21,303 nucleotides of DNA, taken from NCBI GenBank assembly GCA_937959375.1, contig CALGLS010000221.1, forward strand, positions 1-21,303, written 5' to 3'. The position numbers and the translations under genes are program-made. This document shows, piece after piece, positions 1 to 9,005 of the stretch. Below the pieces are notes generated by a model. That model was given only the letters and a program-made list of their open reading frames with translations. It had not been told where the DNA came from and made no database searches. The first letter of the stretch is position 1. Every line of letters starts with the position of its first letter. Source of the stretch: an uncultured Saprospiraceae bacterium. Its GTDB lineage: Bacteria; Bacteroidota; Bacteroidia; Chitinophagales; Saprospiraceae.

Positions 1-1437
1 ATTATCTCTATAAGGCACTCCATTTTCGATAAATAATTCACCTTTTAGCGTAAGCTTGTCTTTTAAGGTAGTGTATCTAGCTGAAAAATTGGTGTTAAAA
101 ATGGGCAAATGCCATGCTTTTTCCTCATTTCTAGGCTTAAAAATGCTCTGTCCAAGGGTAACCGTCAACTCTAGGTTCTTAACCGGTGTCGCAGTCAATG
201 AACCATTTAGCGTTACAATGTTGACTGTATCATATAATACGGCAAAACGTAGGCTATCGGTTGGGTCAGTAAGGTACATTGCTAGATCATTTGCCTTTTT
301 GAAGCCACCTTCTATTTGATAATCGATGATTTGTAAGTTTCCTTTTACACCACCGTAATAATGATAGAAGCTGGTATTTTTAACGACTAAGCTGTTTCGA
401 GTGTGAATATATGGGTTCACATCTGATAGCGTTTGCATTGTGTTCTTTTTCAAATCGCCAGAAGCACCAAGGTATACCGCTAGTTTATTTCCTACGATAT
501 TGGCAGCGACTTCCGCATCTGGATAGATATAAAAGTCTGAATCACTAAATGCGATGTTAACACCTGCTTTTACTCGAAACTTATCCGCATGAAATGCAAA
601 GTTCGGTTTGATGTAAAAGTTATTCAATTCACTGGTAAGAATTTGGTTCGGATTGGTAAAGTCAGCTTCAACATCAACATTAAAAGCATGCACTTCTTTA
701 AACCATTTAGTTCCACCTGCTGATAGTTTAATTCCAAGTTCAGAAGCGGTGTAATTATCGTTTAATTTATAGAAACCCACATTTGCTCGATAATTGATAT
801 CTGCCTGTGTTCTATGCGCATTAAAAATATTGACATTTCCGTAAATCGTATTAAACTTCTGCCTTACCTCACTGCGAATTAATTCTGTTACATCATGGTC
901 GTAGCCATAAAAGTGAACACGCTCGGCGTTGTATCCAACCTTCGCACCAACCGCTAAACCTTGTTCGGTATAGTAAAGACCATTAAGGTTCACATCCGTA
1001 TCGCTAAATCGCTGGTGTTCTAACTTTTTATTGTTCGCAGAATGATGCCTCGCATTCAATCCTATGATGTATTTCTCAGGATCTGAAAAACTATAAAATA
1101 GTTCTCCTAGAGGAGAATTTGGTGTACCATATCCTGCCTTTAAGTAGCCATTAAAACCTGGTTCTTCTTTCTTTTGAGGAATCGCAAGTGGGCGAATCTT
1201 TGGCGCTGGATAATCTACCTGCAAACTCTTAACAGGAACCTGATAAGTAAGATTCTTAGAAGTTGTATCTGAGGAGGGTAGCTCAGGGCTTAGTTCTAGT
1301 TTTTCCGAATCCGCCAAACGCGCTTCAAAGTCCTTGATTACTTCAACTTCATCGTCTGGTAAATCTGGTTGCGCGAAGGCAACTTGTGAAAAAAGTAAAG
1401 CAAGTGTTATAAAAACTAATTTATGAAAGCTATTCAT
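1..1437 (-). CDS. Outer-membrane beta-barrel protein (TonB-receptor-like), 3' end cut by window
   Basis: An open frame of 479 codons begins at an ATG at 1437 and stays open to base 1, so the C-terminus lies outside the window. The N-terminus is a clean type I signal peptide (MNSFHKLVFITLALLFSQVAFA, cleavage before QPD), followed by an acidic linker of about 60 residues and a stretch rich in Pro and Lys. From about residue 95 the protein shows alternating polar and hydrophobic strands with many Tyr, Phe, Asn and Gly, as expected of outer-membrane beta strands (for example NGYLKAGYGTPNSPLGELFY). I see no TonB box or plug domain, so it is a barrel of the kind often labelled TonB-dependent receptor in Bacteroidota rather than a proven transporter; the substrate is unknown. 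It follows the TPR gene by 56 bp on the same strand and is probably co-transcribed, suggesting an envelope module. Confidence 0.8.
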   Translation of the reverse strand, partial: MNSFHKLVFITLALLFSQVAFAQPDLPDDEVEVIKDFEARLADSEKLELSPELPSSDTTSKNLTYQVPVKSLQVDYPAPKIRPLAIPQKKEEPGFNGYLKAGYGTPNSPLGELFYSFSDPEKYIIGLNARHHSANNKKLEHQRFSDTDVNLNGLYYTEQGLAVGAKVGYNAERVHFYGYDHDVTELIRSEVRQKFNTIYGNVNIFNAHRTQADINYRANVGFYKLNDNYTASELGIKLSAGGTKWFKEVHAFNVDVEADFTNPNQILTSELNNFYIKPNFAFHADKFRVKAGVNIAFSDSDFYIYPDAEVAANIVGNKLAVYLGASGDLKKNTMQTLSDVNPYIHTRNSLVVKNTSFYHYYGGVKGNLQIIDYQIEGGFKKANDLAMYLTDPTDSLRFAVLYDTVNIVTLNGSLTATPVKNLELTVTLGQSIFKPRNEEKAWHLPIFNTNFSARYTTLKDKLTLKGELFIENGVPYRDN

Positions 1438-1493
1438 TTTTTTTAAATTTAAAATTCAATCAAAAAAGGTTAAAAACTACAATTCGCTACAGA

Positions 1494-4400
1494 TTAATTA
1501 TCTCCGGGATCTTCTTCCAAATCGAGATCCTCAGCCCCTCCCGCAGGTTCATCAATCAATCGAGAGCCAGCAGCTTCCTGATCTTGTAGTTTCTTCAATT
1601 TTGCTTTAGCAATATCAATCAGTTCTTGGTCATCTTCGTAAAATTCAATTAGTCCTTCCAATGCTGCTTGCGCATTAAATAAGTCACCTTTTTCTGCCAA
1701 TACATCTGCCAAAAGAATTACAGATTTTGCTACCCAATATGGATATTCTGAACTCTCCTGATTTGCATTCATGCATAACTGCTGAGCAATATCAAGATCA
1801 CGACGCAGGTAGTAAATGTGTGCAATAAGGTAACGTGCTTCCGCAGCGGTCTCATCATCTGTATTTCTAGTTACTTCATTTAAAGCGGGTAGGGCAGTGT
1901 CATAATCTTGCTTGTCATAAGCAATCTTTCCGATGTAGAAATTAGCAACTGCTTTTTGCTCGCCAGATGCTTGTGGGTTGCCTGCAACTTTCTGTGCGTA
2001 AATGGCAACAGACTGCATGTTATTAATTCGATAAGCAGAACGCATGGCACCAAGTTGTGCTTCAAAGCGATCGGTATCGTTCTGTGCAGCTTGTTCCCAT
2101 TGGGTATAGATGGTATATGCTTTTCCAAAATCCTCTTCAAAATTGTAGGCAATAAGTGCTGCTTTTCGAAGTGATTTTTCATAATATTTACTTGGTCCTT
2201 TTTTACTTACAAACTCATAATCTGCGACTGCCTTATTATATTCCTTTAGCATGAAATAAGATTCAGCTCTACGGAAATGTGCTAATAAGTTATTTCGTCC
2301 ATTCGGATATTTATTGATGTAAGTTGTGAATGCTTGCACAGCTTGCTGATAATTCCCAGAAGAGTATTGTGCTTCAGCAGCTTTGAAATTTAGATTTTCT
2401 TTCTCATCATCCTGCACCTCTAAGTTTGGAATACTTTCGATAAAAGCTACAAACTCCTCCGCTTTACCTAAGTCTTCAATATAAATTTCTTCTAAGGCAC
2501 TGTAAGCTGCTTGTGCTTCTTCCGCTTCCGGGTTGTGATAAAATACTTGCTTATAGTATTCAATGGCACCAGGTAGGTTTCCTTGATTATAAGTAATCAA
2601 TCCCAATCGCAACAAAGCTTGATTATACAGCGTCGAATTCGGATAGTTTTTAGTTAGCTTCTTGAGTTCCGATGAAGCTTCGCTTAATTTTCCGATTTCT
2701 AAATAAGTGGCACCTAATTGCAATAATGCATCATCAGCGTATTCCGAATCTGGATAAGAATCAATTAGGTCTTCTAGTGCTATAATCTTGTTGGTCGTTT
2801 TTCCACGCAAACCTTCAATGATTGCTTTTTGAAACATGGCATATTCAAACCCTTCGTAACGATTCTTAATAGCATCATTGTAATAACTAATTGCCTTTTT
2901 GTAATTATTTTGTTTGAACAAGCAATCACCTGCTCTTAAGGTCGCATCACCTAGCATTACCTCTCGTACATAATCGTTTTCGATAAAGGCGGCATCTTTT
3001 TTAATTCCAGCTACACATTTTTCATAATACCCGAGGGCTGAACTGTAGTTTTTTTGCTTTAAATAGTTATATCCTTGAGTGTAGTTTGCTGCATAACTAG
3101 ATGCTTCGTCAGGTAGATTATTGAGCGTTTTGCTTAAAGCTAAAAACTTATTCAACTCATTGATACTGCCATTGTATTTCTGCTCACGGTTGGCCAATTC
3201 TCCTAACCAAAAAAGCGATAGCGCTTTAGTCCGTGTGTCCAATGGATTTTCAAGAGACTTTCGAAGCATTTGTTTGCCCTCCGTAAGATTGCCATCACGA
3301 ATCAATTGTAAACCACGGTAGTAAGTAACCTTCTGAAAAGTCTCTTTAAGTTTTGGTGTTTTATTTGGAATTTCATCCAATGCTTTCATCGCACTCTCAT
3401 AGTCACGTGAGCTTAAAAACAAGCCACTCAAGATGCTTTGTGCTTCGGAGTAATATTTAGAATCTCGAGTAATTTCCTGTAGTGATGCGATCGCTTCTTT
3501 GTTGAAATTAAGTTCGTAAGAAAGCTTTGCGTAATTATAAATTGCTTCCGATTTTATCTCTGGATCATAATCCATTTTGCTAGCGGTTTTGAAAGCATTT
3601 CGGGCCGCAGCTTTATCGTTCATTTTTAAGTAACAATCAGCTAAGGTGTACATCGCATTTTGTCCCATCTCACTATCCACCTTACTCAGTTGTTCTAAAT
3701 TTTTGGATGCCTTTTTATATTGACCAGCACCATGTTGTACAAATCCAATTTGATATAGATCTTCAGGTCGAAGTCTGCTAGAGTTTTCTGCAAAGTGTTC
3801 GAGATAAGGCAGGGCGTTTTCAAATTCACCCATTTCGAAATATGCTTGACCAATCAATTGATTTAACTCTGTTTGTTTTTTGAGCTTTTTTAGCTTGAGT
3901 TTCTTCTCTACATATTCAATTACTTGGTCATACTTGCCTTGAGAAAAATAAATAGTTGCAATATAGTAAGGCACATGCGGTGCGTACTTTTTAGACTTCT
4001 CAACTTTTTTGAAACTCCTTACAGCAGCTTCATATTTATTATTGTAAAAATCACAAAGCCCTAGGTAGTAGTTAGAAGGGTAGATATACTTGTCGTCTTC
4101 ACCATTAGCAGCAGCTTGAAAATGTGGTCTTGCATTGTTGAATTTTTTCTTTACGAAGTTGGAATAACCAAGACGAAAAGAAACTTCCGACCTTTCGCTT
4201 CTGGGCAAATCATAAAGGTCGATTCCTTGGTAGAGTTCAATCGCTTTCGCATAATCCTTTTGATTAAAATAATAATCGGCCATTTCCATCATGGCTTGAT
4301 TAGCTAGTGGATCAGGGTCATGCGTTCTTGCGAAATCTAGGATAAGTTTTTCACCATCAGGTCTACCCATTCTTACGGCACTTTTAGCGAAATGCAACTC

Positions 4401-4625
4401 CGCCTGCGTACTTAACAATCGATATTCTGGATCATTGACTTCTCGGAGGGTTTCGATGACTTTTACAAATTCTTGTTGAGCCAGCGGATAAATCCGTTGG
4501 TTATAAAAGTCCATACCACGTTTGTAAGCAAGATTAGCTTCAGAATAGACAGATGTTTTTTGGGCGAAAACAAATAGGGAAGTGGCCATAAAGACCAGAA
4601 AAAGGGCTGTTTTTTTTATACTCAT
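1494..4625 (-). CDS. Large exported tetratricopeptide-repeat protein
   Basis: I place the start at the ATG at 4625, giving 1043 residues. An upstream in-frame GTG at 4658 would put an 11-residue extension before the signal peptide and is unlikely. The N-terminus is a type I signal peptide (MSIKKTALFLVFMATSLFVFA, cleavage before QKT), so the protein should be periplasmic or tethered to the outer membrane. Nearly the whole mature chain is helical TPR units of about 34-37 residues with the usual A/G/Y/P positions (for example YDQVIEYVEKKLKLKK, YNKAVADYEFV, YPNGRNNLLAHFRRAESYF). The last 20 or so residues are a disordered acidic tail. TPR solenoids of this size act as protein scaffolds; there is no catalytic motif. 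The barrel gene directly downstream is the obvious candidate partner. The general class is certain, the specific function unknown. Confidence 0.9.
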   Translation of the reverse strand: MSIKKTALFLVFMATSLFVFAQKTSVYSEANLAYKRGMDFYNQRIYPLAQQEFVKVIETLREVNDPEYRLLSTQAELHFAKSAVRMGRPDGEKLILDFARTHDPDPLANQAMMEMADYYFNQKDYAKAIELYQGIDLYDLPRSERSEVSFRLGYSNFVKKKFNNARPHFQAAANGEDDKYIYPSNYYLGLCDFYNNKYEAAVRSFKKVEKSKKYAPHVPYYIATIYFSQGKYDQVIEYVEKKLKLKKLKKQTELNQLIGQAYFEMGEFENALPYLEHFAENSSRLRPEDLYQIGFVQHGAGQYKKASKNLEQLSKVDSEMGQNAMYTLADCYLKMNDKAAARNAFKTASKMDYDPEIKSEAIYNYAKLSYELNFNKEAIASLQEITRDSKYYSEAQSILSGLFLSSRDYESAMKALDEIPNKTPKLKETFQKVTYYRGLQLIRDGNLTEGKQMLRKSLENPLDTRTKALSLFWLGELANREQKYNGSINELNKFLALSKTLNNLPDEASSYAANYTQGYNYLKQKNYSSALGYYEKCVAGIKKDAAFIENDYVREVMLGDATLRAGDCLFKQNNYKKAISYYNDAIKNRYEGFEYAMFQKAIIEGLRGKTTNKIIALEDLIDSYPDSEYADDALLQLGATYLEIGKLSEASSELKKLTKNYPNSTLYNQALLRLGLITYNQGNLPGAIEYYKQVFYHNPEAEEAQAAYSALEEIYIEDLGKAEEFVAFIESIPNLEVQDDEKENLNFKAAEAQYSSGNYQQAVQAFTTYINKYPNGRNNLLAHFRRAESYFMLKEYNKAVADYEFVSKKGPSKYYEKSLRKAALIAYNFEEDFGKAYTIYTQWEQAAQNDTDRFEAQLGAMRSAYRINNMQSVAIYAQKVAGNPQASGEQKAVANFYIGKIAYDKQDYDTALPALNEVTRNTDDETAAEARYLIAHIYYLRRDLDIAQQLCMNANQESSEYPYWVAKSVILLADVLAEKGDLFNAQAALEGLIEFYEDDQELIDIAKAKLKKLQDQEAAGSRLIDEPAGGAEDLDLEEDPGDN

Positions 4626-5116
4626 AGGTGAAAAAGGTTGGCATTTTCTGTAAATCACAAAATTACTTTGTTCGACAAACCAATTAATTAAAAATCAAGG
4701 ACGGATGATTAGATCGAATAACTTCTATACTTGAAATCTTCTAACTGTTTGAAATACTCGGTTATTGCAGCGAATTTATAAAAATTTTTATCATTTAAGT
4801 GCATAAGTAGAGTATACGCACTTTAGGAAGACATGTTAGCTTTTTTTGAAATCTTAGTATCAGACACTTCGATTAATTGGAAAGCTAAAATAAACACTGT
4901 TTTTTCTCTACAAAATCACATACAAATTAAACACATTTTTTCTAGACTAAAAAATTACAACCTATTGTATTTCAAGGTTTAAGACTCAGTTGATCTATTA
5001 ATTATTTGGTTTTCTCATCTTGTAAATAAATGAGAGGAATAAAGGCATGACGTTTGAATGTATAATTATAACGCCGAACATTAAGGTCGAACAAATCTCT
5101 TTAAACTTTTACAAGA
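4626..5116. other. Divergent intergenic region between TPR gene and histidine kinase gene
   Basis: This 491-bp, very AT-rich gap must hold the start signals for both divergent genes. I see no credible ORF in it. It holds the candidate -7 element for the minus-strand operon near 4660 and a short inverted repeat, AAGTGC at 4797-4802 and GCACTT at 4818-4823 with a 15-nt centre, which could be a protein-binding site. I found no TAnnTTTG match on the plus strand ahead of the kinase gene, so its promoter is unassigned. Confidence 0.5.
4658..4665 (-). promoter_or_regulatory. Candidate -7 element for the TPR-barrel operon
   Basis: Read on the minus strand this is TAATTTTG, a full match to the Bacteroidota -7 consensus TAnnTTTG. 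It lies 32 bp upstream of the chosen ATG at 4625. The nearest upstream TTG (4681-4683) leaves a spacer of only 15 bp, shorter than the usual 17-23, so the -33 element is not convincing. Confidence 0.35.
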
Positions 5117-7513
5117 ATGAATAATTCCGCTAGAACAAGTATTCGTCAAGTAAGTCCTTCTATCTCACTTAACTCTCTCTTTGACAGCAACTTAGTCGCA
5201 TTTGCAATTATAGATTCTACAGGACAACTACTCCAGATGAATAGTCTTTTCTCATCTATTTCGTGCATTCAACGTGCTCCATTCGACCAAAATGTATATA
5301 GCTTTGGTCTGTTCAACTGCGATGCTTTCAGAAATCAGTTAGACAGCTTAAACAATAAAGAAATCCACGAATTTACCCTAAGTCGATATGTTGAGTGCCA
5401 AGCTGGAATTAAGAAGTATGTTAAGGTTAAAGCGATTCGCGCCAACAAAGACGTCCCTGAACAAGGCATTCTAATCATGTTGGAAGAAACCGCAAGCCAA
5501 TGCAGCATCGAAGAAGTCATTCAGATTATTGGGAATAGCTTAGAGCGATCTAAAGACGATTATTTCTTCGACACCATGTGCCATAGTCTTTCTGAATCAC
5601 TTGGGATTGGAATGGTCTTCGTCGGAGAATATATCAAAAATGAAAACTTAATAAAATCAATCAGCTTCTGGAATAAAAACAAATTTGAATCGGAAGTCAG
5701 TTATCCAGTAGACGGAACTCCCACAGAGGTTGTTATGAAGACGAATAGCATTCGTTTTTATCAAAAAGATATCCAAGAACATTTCCCAAATGATCCTAGT
5801 TTAGCACATTGGAATGTCAATAGCTATATTGGTTGTCCTTTACTTAATTCACAAGGAGAATTTGTGGGTTACATAGGAATCATGGATAGCAACCCGATAC
5901 AAAACATACCTTTAGTCCAATCTGTTTTGCACATCTACTCGCATAGTCTTGGACGTGAGTTGGAAAGGATGAATCAAAAAAAGAAGATTGAACATGGAGA
6001 GCTAAGGTACAAAGCTATTTACGAGCAGAGTCCTTTTGGAATCATCGTGTCATCTAAGAATGGAAAGCTTACCGCAAATCCTCGTTTCTGTGAAATGCTA
6101 GGTTATTCCAAATCTGAGATTTCGGAACTTAAACGAAAAGATATCACACATCCTGAAGACTTAGATGTGCATTTGGAACTTTTAGAGGCTGCAAAAAAAA
6201 GCAACATCAGAAAAGCTACTTTTCGAAAAAGATATATCAAGAAAAACGGTAAAATCTGTTACGCAAAAGTGAGCGTCTCCAACATTTTTCATACACCAGA
6301 AAACAACACGGATAATTTTGTTTTAGTAGAAGACATCACAGACAGACTAAATCGTGAAAAACTTCTTCGAGATAATCAAAAACTCACAAAAAACATTATT
6401 GAAACGGCTCAGGATGCGGTGATTACTTTCGACCACAACGACAAAGTTATTGAATGGAATAAACAAGCAGAATTGACATTCGGTTATACTAAAGTAGAAG
6501 CAAAGCAAATGTCTTTTAGTCAATTTGTTGACATCAAATTTGATGATGCTAAGAAAAGTCCTACACTTAAAGAATTTGTAAAAACGTACAAAGGAAAAAT
6601 GACTATTGAACGAATGGAGGTTACCGCTAAAGGTAAGGATGGAAAAATATTCCCAGCCGAACTTAGCCTTTCGCCCATCAAAGTAAATGATTGTTACGTT
6701 TACAGTACTTTCATCAGAGACATTACAACTCATAAAAAGTATCAGAATATTCTAAATCAAAATCTTGTAGAGCTTAATGAAAAGAATAAACAACTGAGAA
6801 AATATATTGACTCCAACTTGCAATTGGAAAACTTCGCGCACATTGCTTCTCATGACTTAAAAGAACCTTTAAGATCTATAGGTAATTTCTCTCAATTACT
6901 AAACAAACGATTAGAGAACAAACTAAATGATACTGAAAAAGAGTTTTTCGGATTCATCTTAACAGGAGTACAAAACATGAGTCAATTGATTGAAGATTTA
7001 CTTTTATACTCTTCTGTAAACAATCAGCAAACTCCTATAAAAGAGCTTAACTTAAATGATACACTCTTTGTCGTTTCTAGAAATTTACACAAGGCAATTG
7101 AGGACAATCAGGTTCAACTGAACATTAGTGAAATGCCCAATTCCTTTTTTGGATCAGATACAAAACTGAAGCAATTGTTCCAAAACCTAATTGCCAATGC
7201 CATTAAATTTAAAAAGAAAGAGGCTGAAACGACACCAATTATTAACGTTAATTGCATAGACATCGGCGAGTATTGGCATTTCAAAATTGAAGATAACGGC
7301 ATTGGTATCAAAGATGAATTCAAAGACAAAATCTTTAAAATTTTCAAAAAGCTACATGCTAAAACGGAATACCAAGGTACAGGGATTGGACTGGCAGTTT
7401 GCAAAACTATTGTAGATCAACACCATGGAGAGATTTGGGTGGACTCTGAATTTGGAGTGGGCACAACGTTCAATTTTACCTTGTCAAAAAACAAAACTAG
7501 TCAACTGACTTAA
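5117..7513 (+). CDS. Soluble PAS-GAF-PAS-PAS hybrid-input sensor histidine kinase
   Basis: The 798-residue protein has no membrane segment or signal peptide and should sense an intracellular or membrane-permeable signal. The order is a weak PAS-like domain (about 20-125), a GAF domain (about 145-290), a PAS domain (about 296-415), a second PAS domain (about 424-545), a coiled-coil linker (about 545-572), a HisKA dimerisation domain with the H-box FAHIASHDLKEPLRS (phosphoacceptor His579), and a HATPase domain with N-box NLIANAIKFKK (Asn694), G1 box DNGIGI (726-731) and G2 box GTGIGL (754-759). The SHDLKEPLR form of the H-box is typical of phytochrome-like kinases, but I see no chromophore-binding Cys context in the GAF domain. 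There is no receiver domain and no response regulator gene next to it, so it is an orphan kinase; signal and partner are unknown. All catalytic boxes look intact. Confidence 0.93.
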   Translation: MNNSARTSIRQVSPSISLNSLFDSNLVAFAIIDSTGQLLQMNSLFSSISCIQRAPFDQNVYSFGLFNCDAFRNQLDSLNNKEIHEFTLSRYVECQAGIKKYVKVKAIRANKDVPEQGILIMLEETASQCSIEEVIQIIGNSLERSKDDYFFDTMCHSLSESLGIGMVFVGEYIKNENLIKSISFWNKNKFESEVSYPVDGTPTEVVMKTNSIRFYQKDIQEHFPNDPSLAHWNVNSYIGCPLLNSQGEFVGYIGIMDSNPIQNIPLVQSVLHIYSHSLGRELERMNQKKKIEHGELRYKAIYEQSPFGIIVSSKNGKLTANPRFCEMLGYSKSEISELKRKDITHPEDLDVHLELLEAAKKSNIRKATFRKRYIKKNGKICYAKVSVSNIFHTPENNTDNFVLVEDITDRLNREKLLRDNQKLTKNIIETAQDAVITFDHNDKVIEWNKQAELTFGYTKVEAKQMSFSQFVDIKFDDAKKSPTLKEFVKTYKGKMTIERMEVTAKGKDGKIFPAELSLSPIKVNDCYVYSTFIRDITTHKKYQNILNQNLVELNEKNKQLRKYIDSNLQLENFAHIASHDLKEPLRSIGNFSQLLNKRLENKLNDTEKEFFGFILTGVQNMSQLIEDLLLYSSVNNQQTPIKELNLNDTLFVVSRNLHKAIEDNQVQLNISEMPNSFFGSDTKLKQLFQNLIANAIKFKKKEAETTPIINVNCIDIGEYWHFKIEDNGIGIKDEFKDKIFKIFKKLHAKTEYQGTGIGLAVCKTIVDQHHGEIWVDSEFGVGTTFNFTLSKNKTSQLT

Positions 7514-7545
7514 AACAAGTTCATTTTTCAAACTCAATAAAACGA

Positions 7546-7582
7546 AAAAATCCCGAACACTCTGAAAGTGATCGGGATTTTT
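7546..7582. terminator. Bidirectional intrinsic terminator between convergent genes
   Basis: An inverted repeat pairs AAAAATCCCGA (7546-7556) with TCGGGATTTTT (7572-7582). An inner CACT/AGTG stem (7558-7561 with 7567-7570) and a 5-nt loop extend it past one mismatch. With A-runs on the left and T-runs on the right it can terminate the kinase gene ending at 7513 and the ornithine aminotransferase gene ending at 7608 on the other strand. Confidence 0.88.
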
Positions 7583-7607
7583 CATTGAGTACATTCAAAG
7601 TGAAAAT

Positions 7608-8882
7608 TTACACTTTAAATTCTAGTATTGTCTTTTCAATGATATCACAACATTCTTGAATTTGCGCTTCCGTCATAACTAGAGGAGGAGCAAAACGAAT
7701 AATGTTTCCGTGTGTCGGTTTTGCCAACAAACCATTTTCTTTTAGAGCAACACAAATGTTCCAAGCAGTCTTGCTGTCTTCTGTGTCATTAATCACAATT
7801 GCGTTCAACAAACCTCGACCACGAACTAAATTCACTAGGTCAGATTTATCAACCAACTCTTGCATTCTAGATCGGAATACTTTACCAAGTTCCATTGCAT
7901 TTTCAGCCAATCCTTCCTCCTTTATAACTTCTAATGCTTCAATTGCTACGGCACAAGCCAATGGGTTGCCACCAAAGGTAGAACCATGCTCACCCGGTTT
8001 GATGGTCAACATAATTTCATCATTAGCCAATACGGCAGACACTGGGAAAACGCCTCCAGAAAGTGCCTTACCCAAAATCAAAATATCAGGCTTTATCTCT
8101 GGGTTGTGACCACAGCTTTTCTCGCAAGAGCAATTACCACATGTCGCCAATAAACGTCCTGTACGCGCAATTCCTGTTTGCACTTCATCTGCGATGAACA
8201 AGACATTCTTAGCTTTACAAAGATCCGCTGCATTTTTCAAGTAACCATCGTCTGGCACAAAAACACCTGCTTCACCTTGAATTGGCTCCACAAGAAAACC
8301 AGCTACATTCGGATCTTCAAGTGCCTGTTCCAAAGCTTTCAAATCATTGTAAGGAATGATTTCATAACCAGGCATATATGGCCCAAAACCTTTTGTGCTA
8401 TCTGGATCAACTGAACCAGAAATAATCGCCATCGTTCTTCCGTGAAAGTTACCGCTAACAAAAATAATCTTTGCTTGATTATCAGATATTCCTTTTACTT
8501 CGTATGCCCATTTTCTACAAAGTTTCAAAGCTGTTTCTACTGCTTCAACCCCCGTGTTCATTGGCAAAACCTTATCGTACTTAAAGTACTCGGTCATATA
8601 TTTTTCATATGGTCCCAATAGGTCATTGTGAAATGCTCTAGAAGTCAAAGTCAATACAGATGCCTGATCCGTTAAAGCTTTGATAATGCGTGGATGACAA
8701 TGCCCTTGATTAACGGCAGAGTAAGCAGATAAGAAGTCATAATATTTTTTACCTTCTACATCCCAGACATGAACACCATCACCTTTTGCCAAAACAACTG
8801 GTAGTGGATGGTAATTATGTGCACCGTATTTGTCTTCAATTGAGATTAATTCCTGTGAGGATAATGAACTTGTTGAGATCAT
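7608..8882 (-). CDS. rocD: Ornithine--oxo-acid aminotransferase
   Basis: This 424-residue class III PLP aminotransferase transfers the delta-amino group of ornithine to 2-oxoglutarate, giving glutamate semialdehyde and glutamate (arginine/ornithine catabolism or proline synthesis). Recognisable features in order: EDKYGAHNYHPLPVVL near the N-terminus, MNTGVEAVETALKLCRKW, GNFHGRTMAIISGS, EPIQGEAGVFVPDDGYL, the cofactor-binding DEVQTGIARTGRL, the PLP lysine in ILGKALSGG (Lys272), and GSTFGGNPLACAVAIEAL. Length and start fit the family. Between GRLLAT and KPDILILGKA is an unusual cysteine-rich insertion (Cys248, Cys251, Cys253, Cys257, His259) where many homologues have only a short loop. The gene lies 123 bp downstream of ald on the same strand with a 33-bp palindrome between them, so it may have its own control. 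The 3' end is served by the terminator at 7546-7582. Confidence 0.95.
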   Translation of the reverse strand: MISTSSLSSQELISIEDKYGAHNYHPLPVVLAKGDGVHVWDVEGKKYYDFLSAYSAVNQGHCHPRIIKALTDQASVLTLTSRAFHNDLLGPYEKYMTEYFKYDKVLPMNTGVEAVETALKLCRKWAYEVKGISDNQAKIIFVSGNFHGRTMAIISGSVDPDSTKGFGPYMPGYEIIPYNDLKALEQALEDPNVAGFLVEPIQGEAGVFVPDDGYLKNAADLCKAKNVLFIADEVQTGIARTGRLLATCGNCSCEKSCGHNPEIKPDILILGKALSGGVFPVSAVLANDEIMLTIKPGEHGSTFGGNPLACAVAIEALEVIKEEGLAENAMELGKVFRSRMQELVDKSDLVNLVRGRGLLNAIVINDTEDSKTAWNICVALKENGLLAKPTHGNIIRFAPPLVMTEAQIQECCDIIEKTILEFKV

Positions 8883-8904
8883 AATGAATCGTTTTTTATG
8901 CTGT

Positions 8905-8937
8905 ACGTTTACTAAACTTTTAAAGTTTAGTAAACGT
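8905..8937. promoter_or_regulatory. Perfect 33-bp palindrome upstream of rocD (candidate operator)
   Basis: ACGTTTACTAAACTTT (8905-8920) is repeated exactly in reverse complement at 8922-8937 around a single central base. Each arm contains an 11-mer that is itself almost palindromic, GTTTACTAAAC (8907-8917) and GTTTAGTAAAC (8925-8935), with centres 18 bp apart. It starts 23 bp upstream of the rocD ATG (8882) and 69 bp past the end of ald. The AT-rich stem and lack of an adjoining T-run on the minus strand argue against a simple terminator; two operator half-sites for a dimeric or tetrameric regulator fit better. The regulator is not identified. Confidence 0.6.
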
Positions 8938-9005
8938 CAACACCTTTTTGTATTTAAATCTTATTAAATTATTTTACAATATATCATATCGGATAAAGTA
9001 TGTTT

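Noticed and set aside
56..319. Plus-strand open frame of 87 codons
   Set aside because: It lies antisense within the beta-barrel gene, which has a signal peptide and beta-strand pattern in the other strand.
4626..4658. GTG start for the TPR protein at 4658
   Set aside because: It adds 11 residues before a well-formed signal peptide that begins at the ATG at 4625, and it would overlap the candidate -7 element.
7702..8109. Plus-strand 135-codon open frame opposite rocD
   Set aside because: It is antisense to conserved aminotransferase motifs and has no recognisable protein features.
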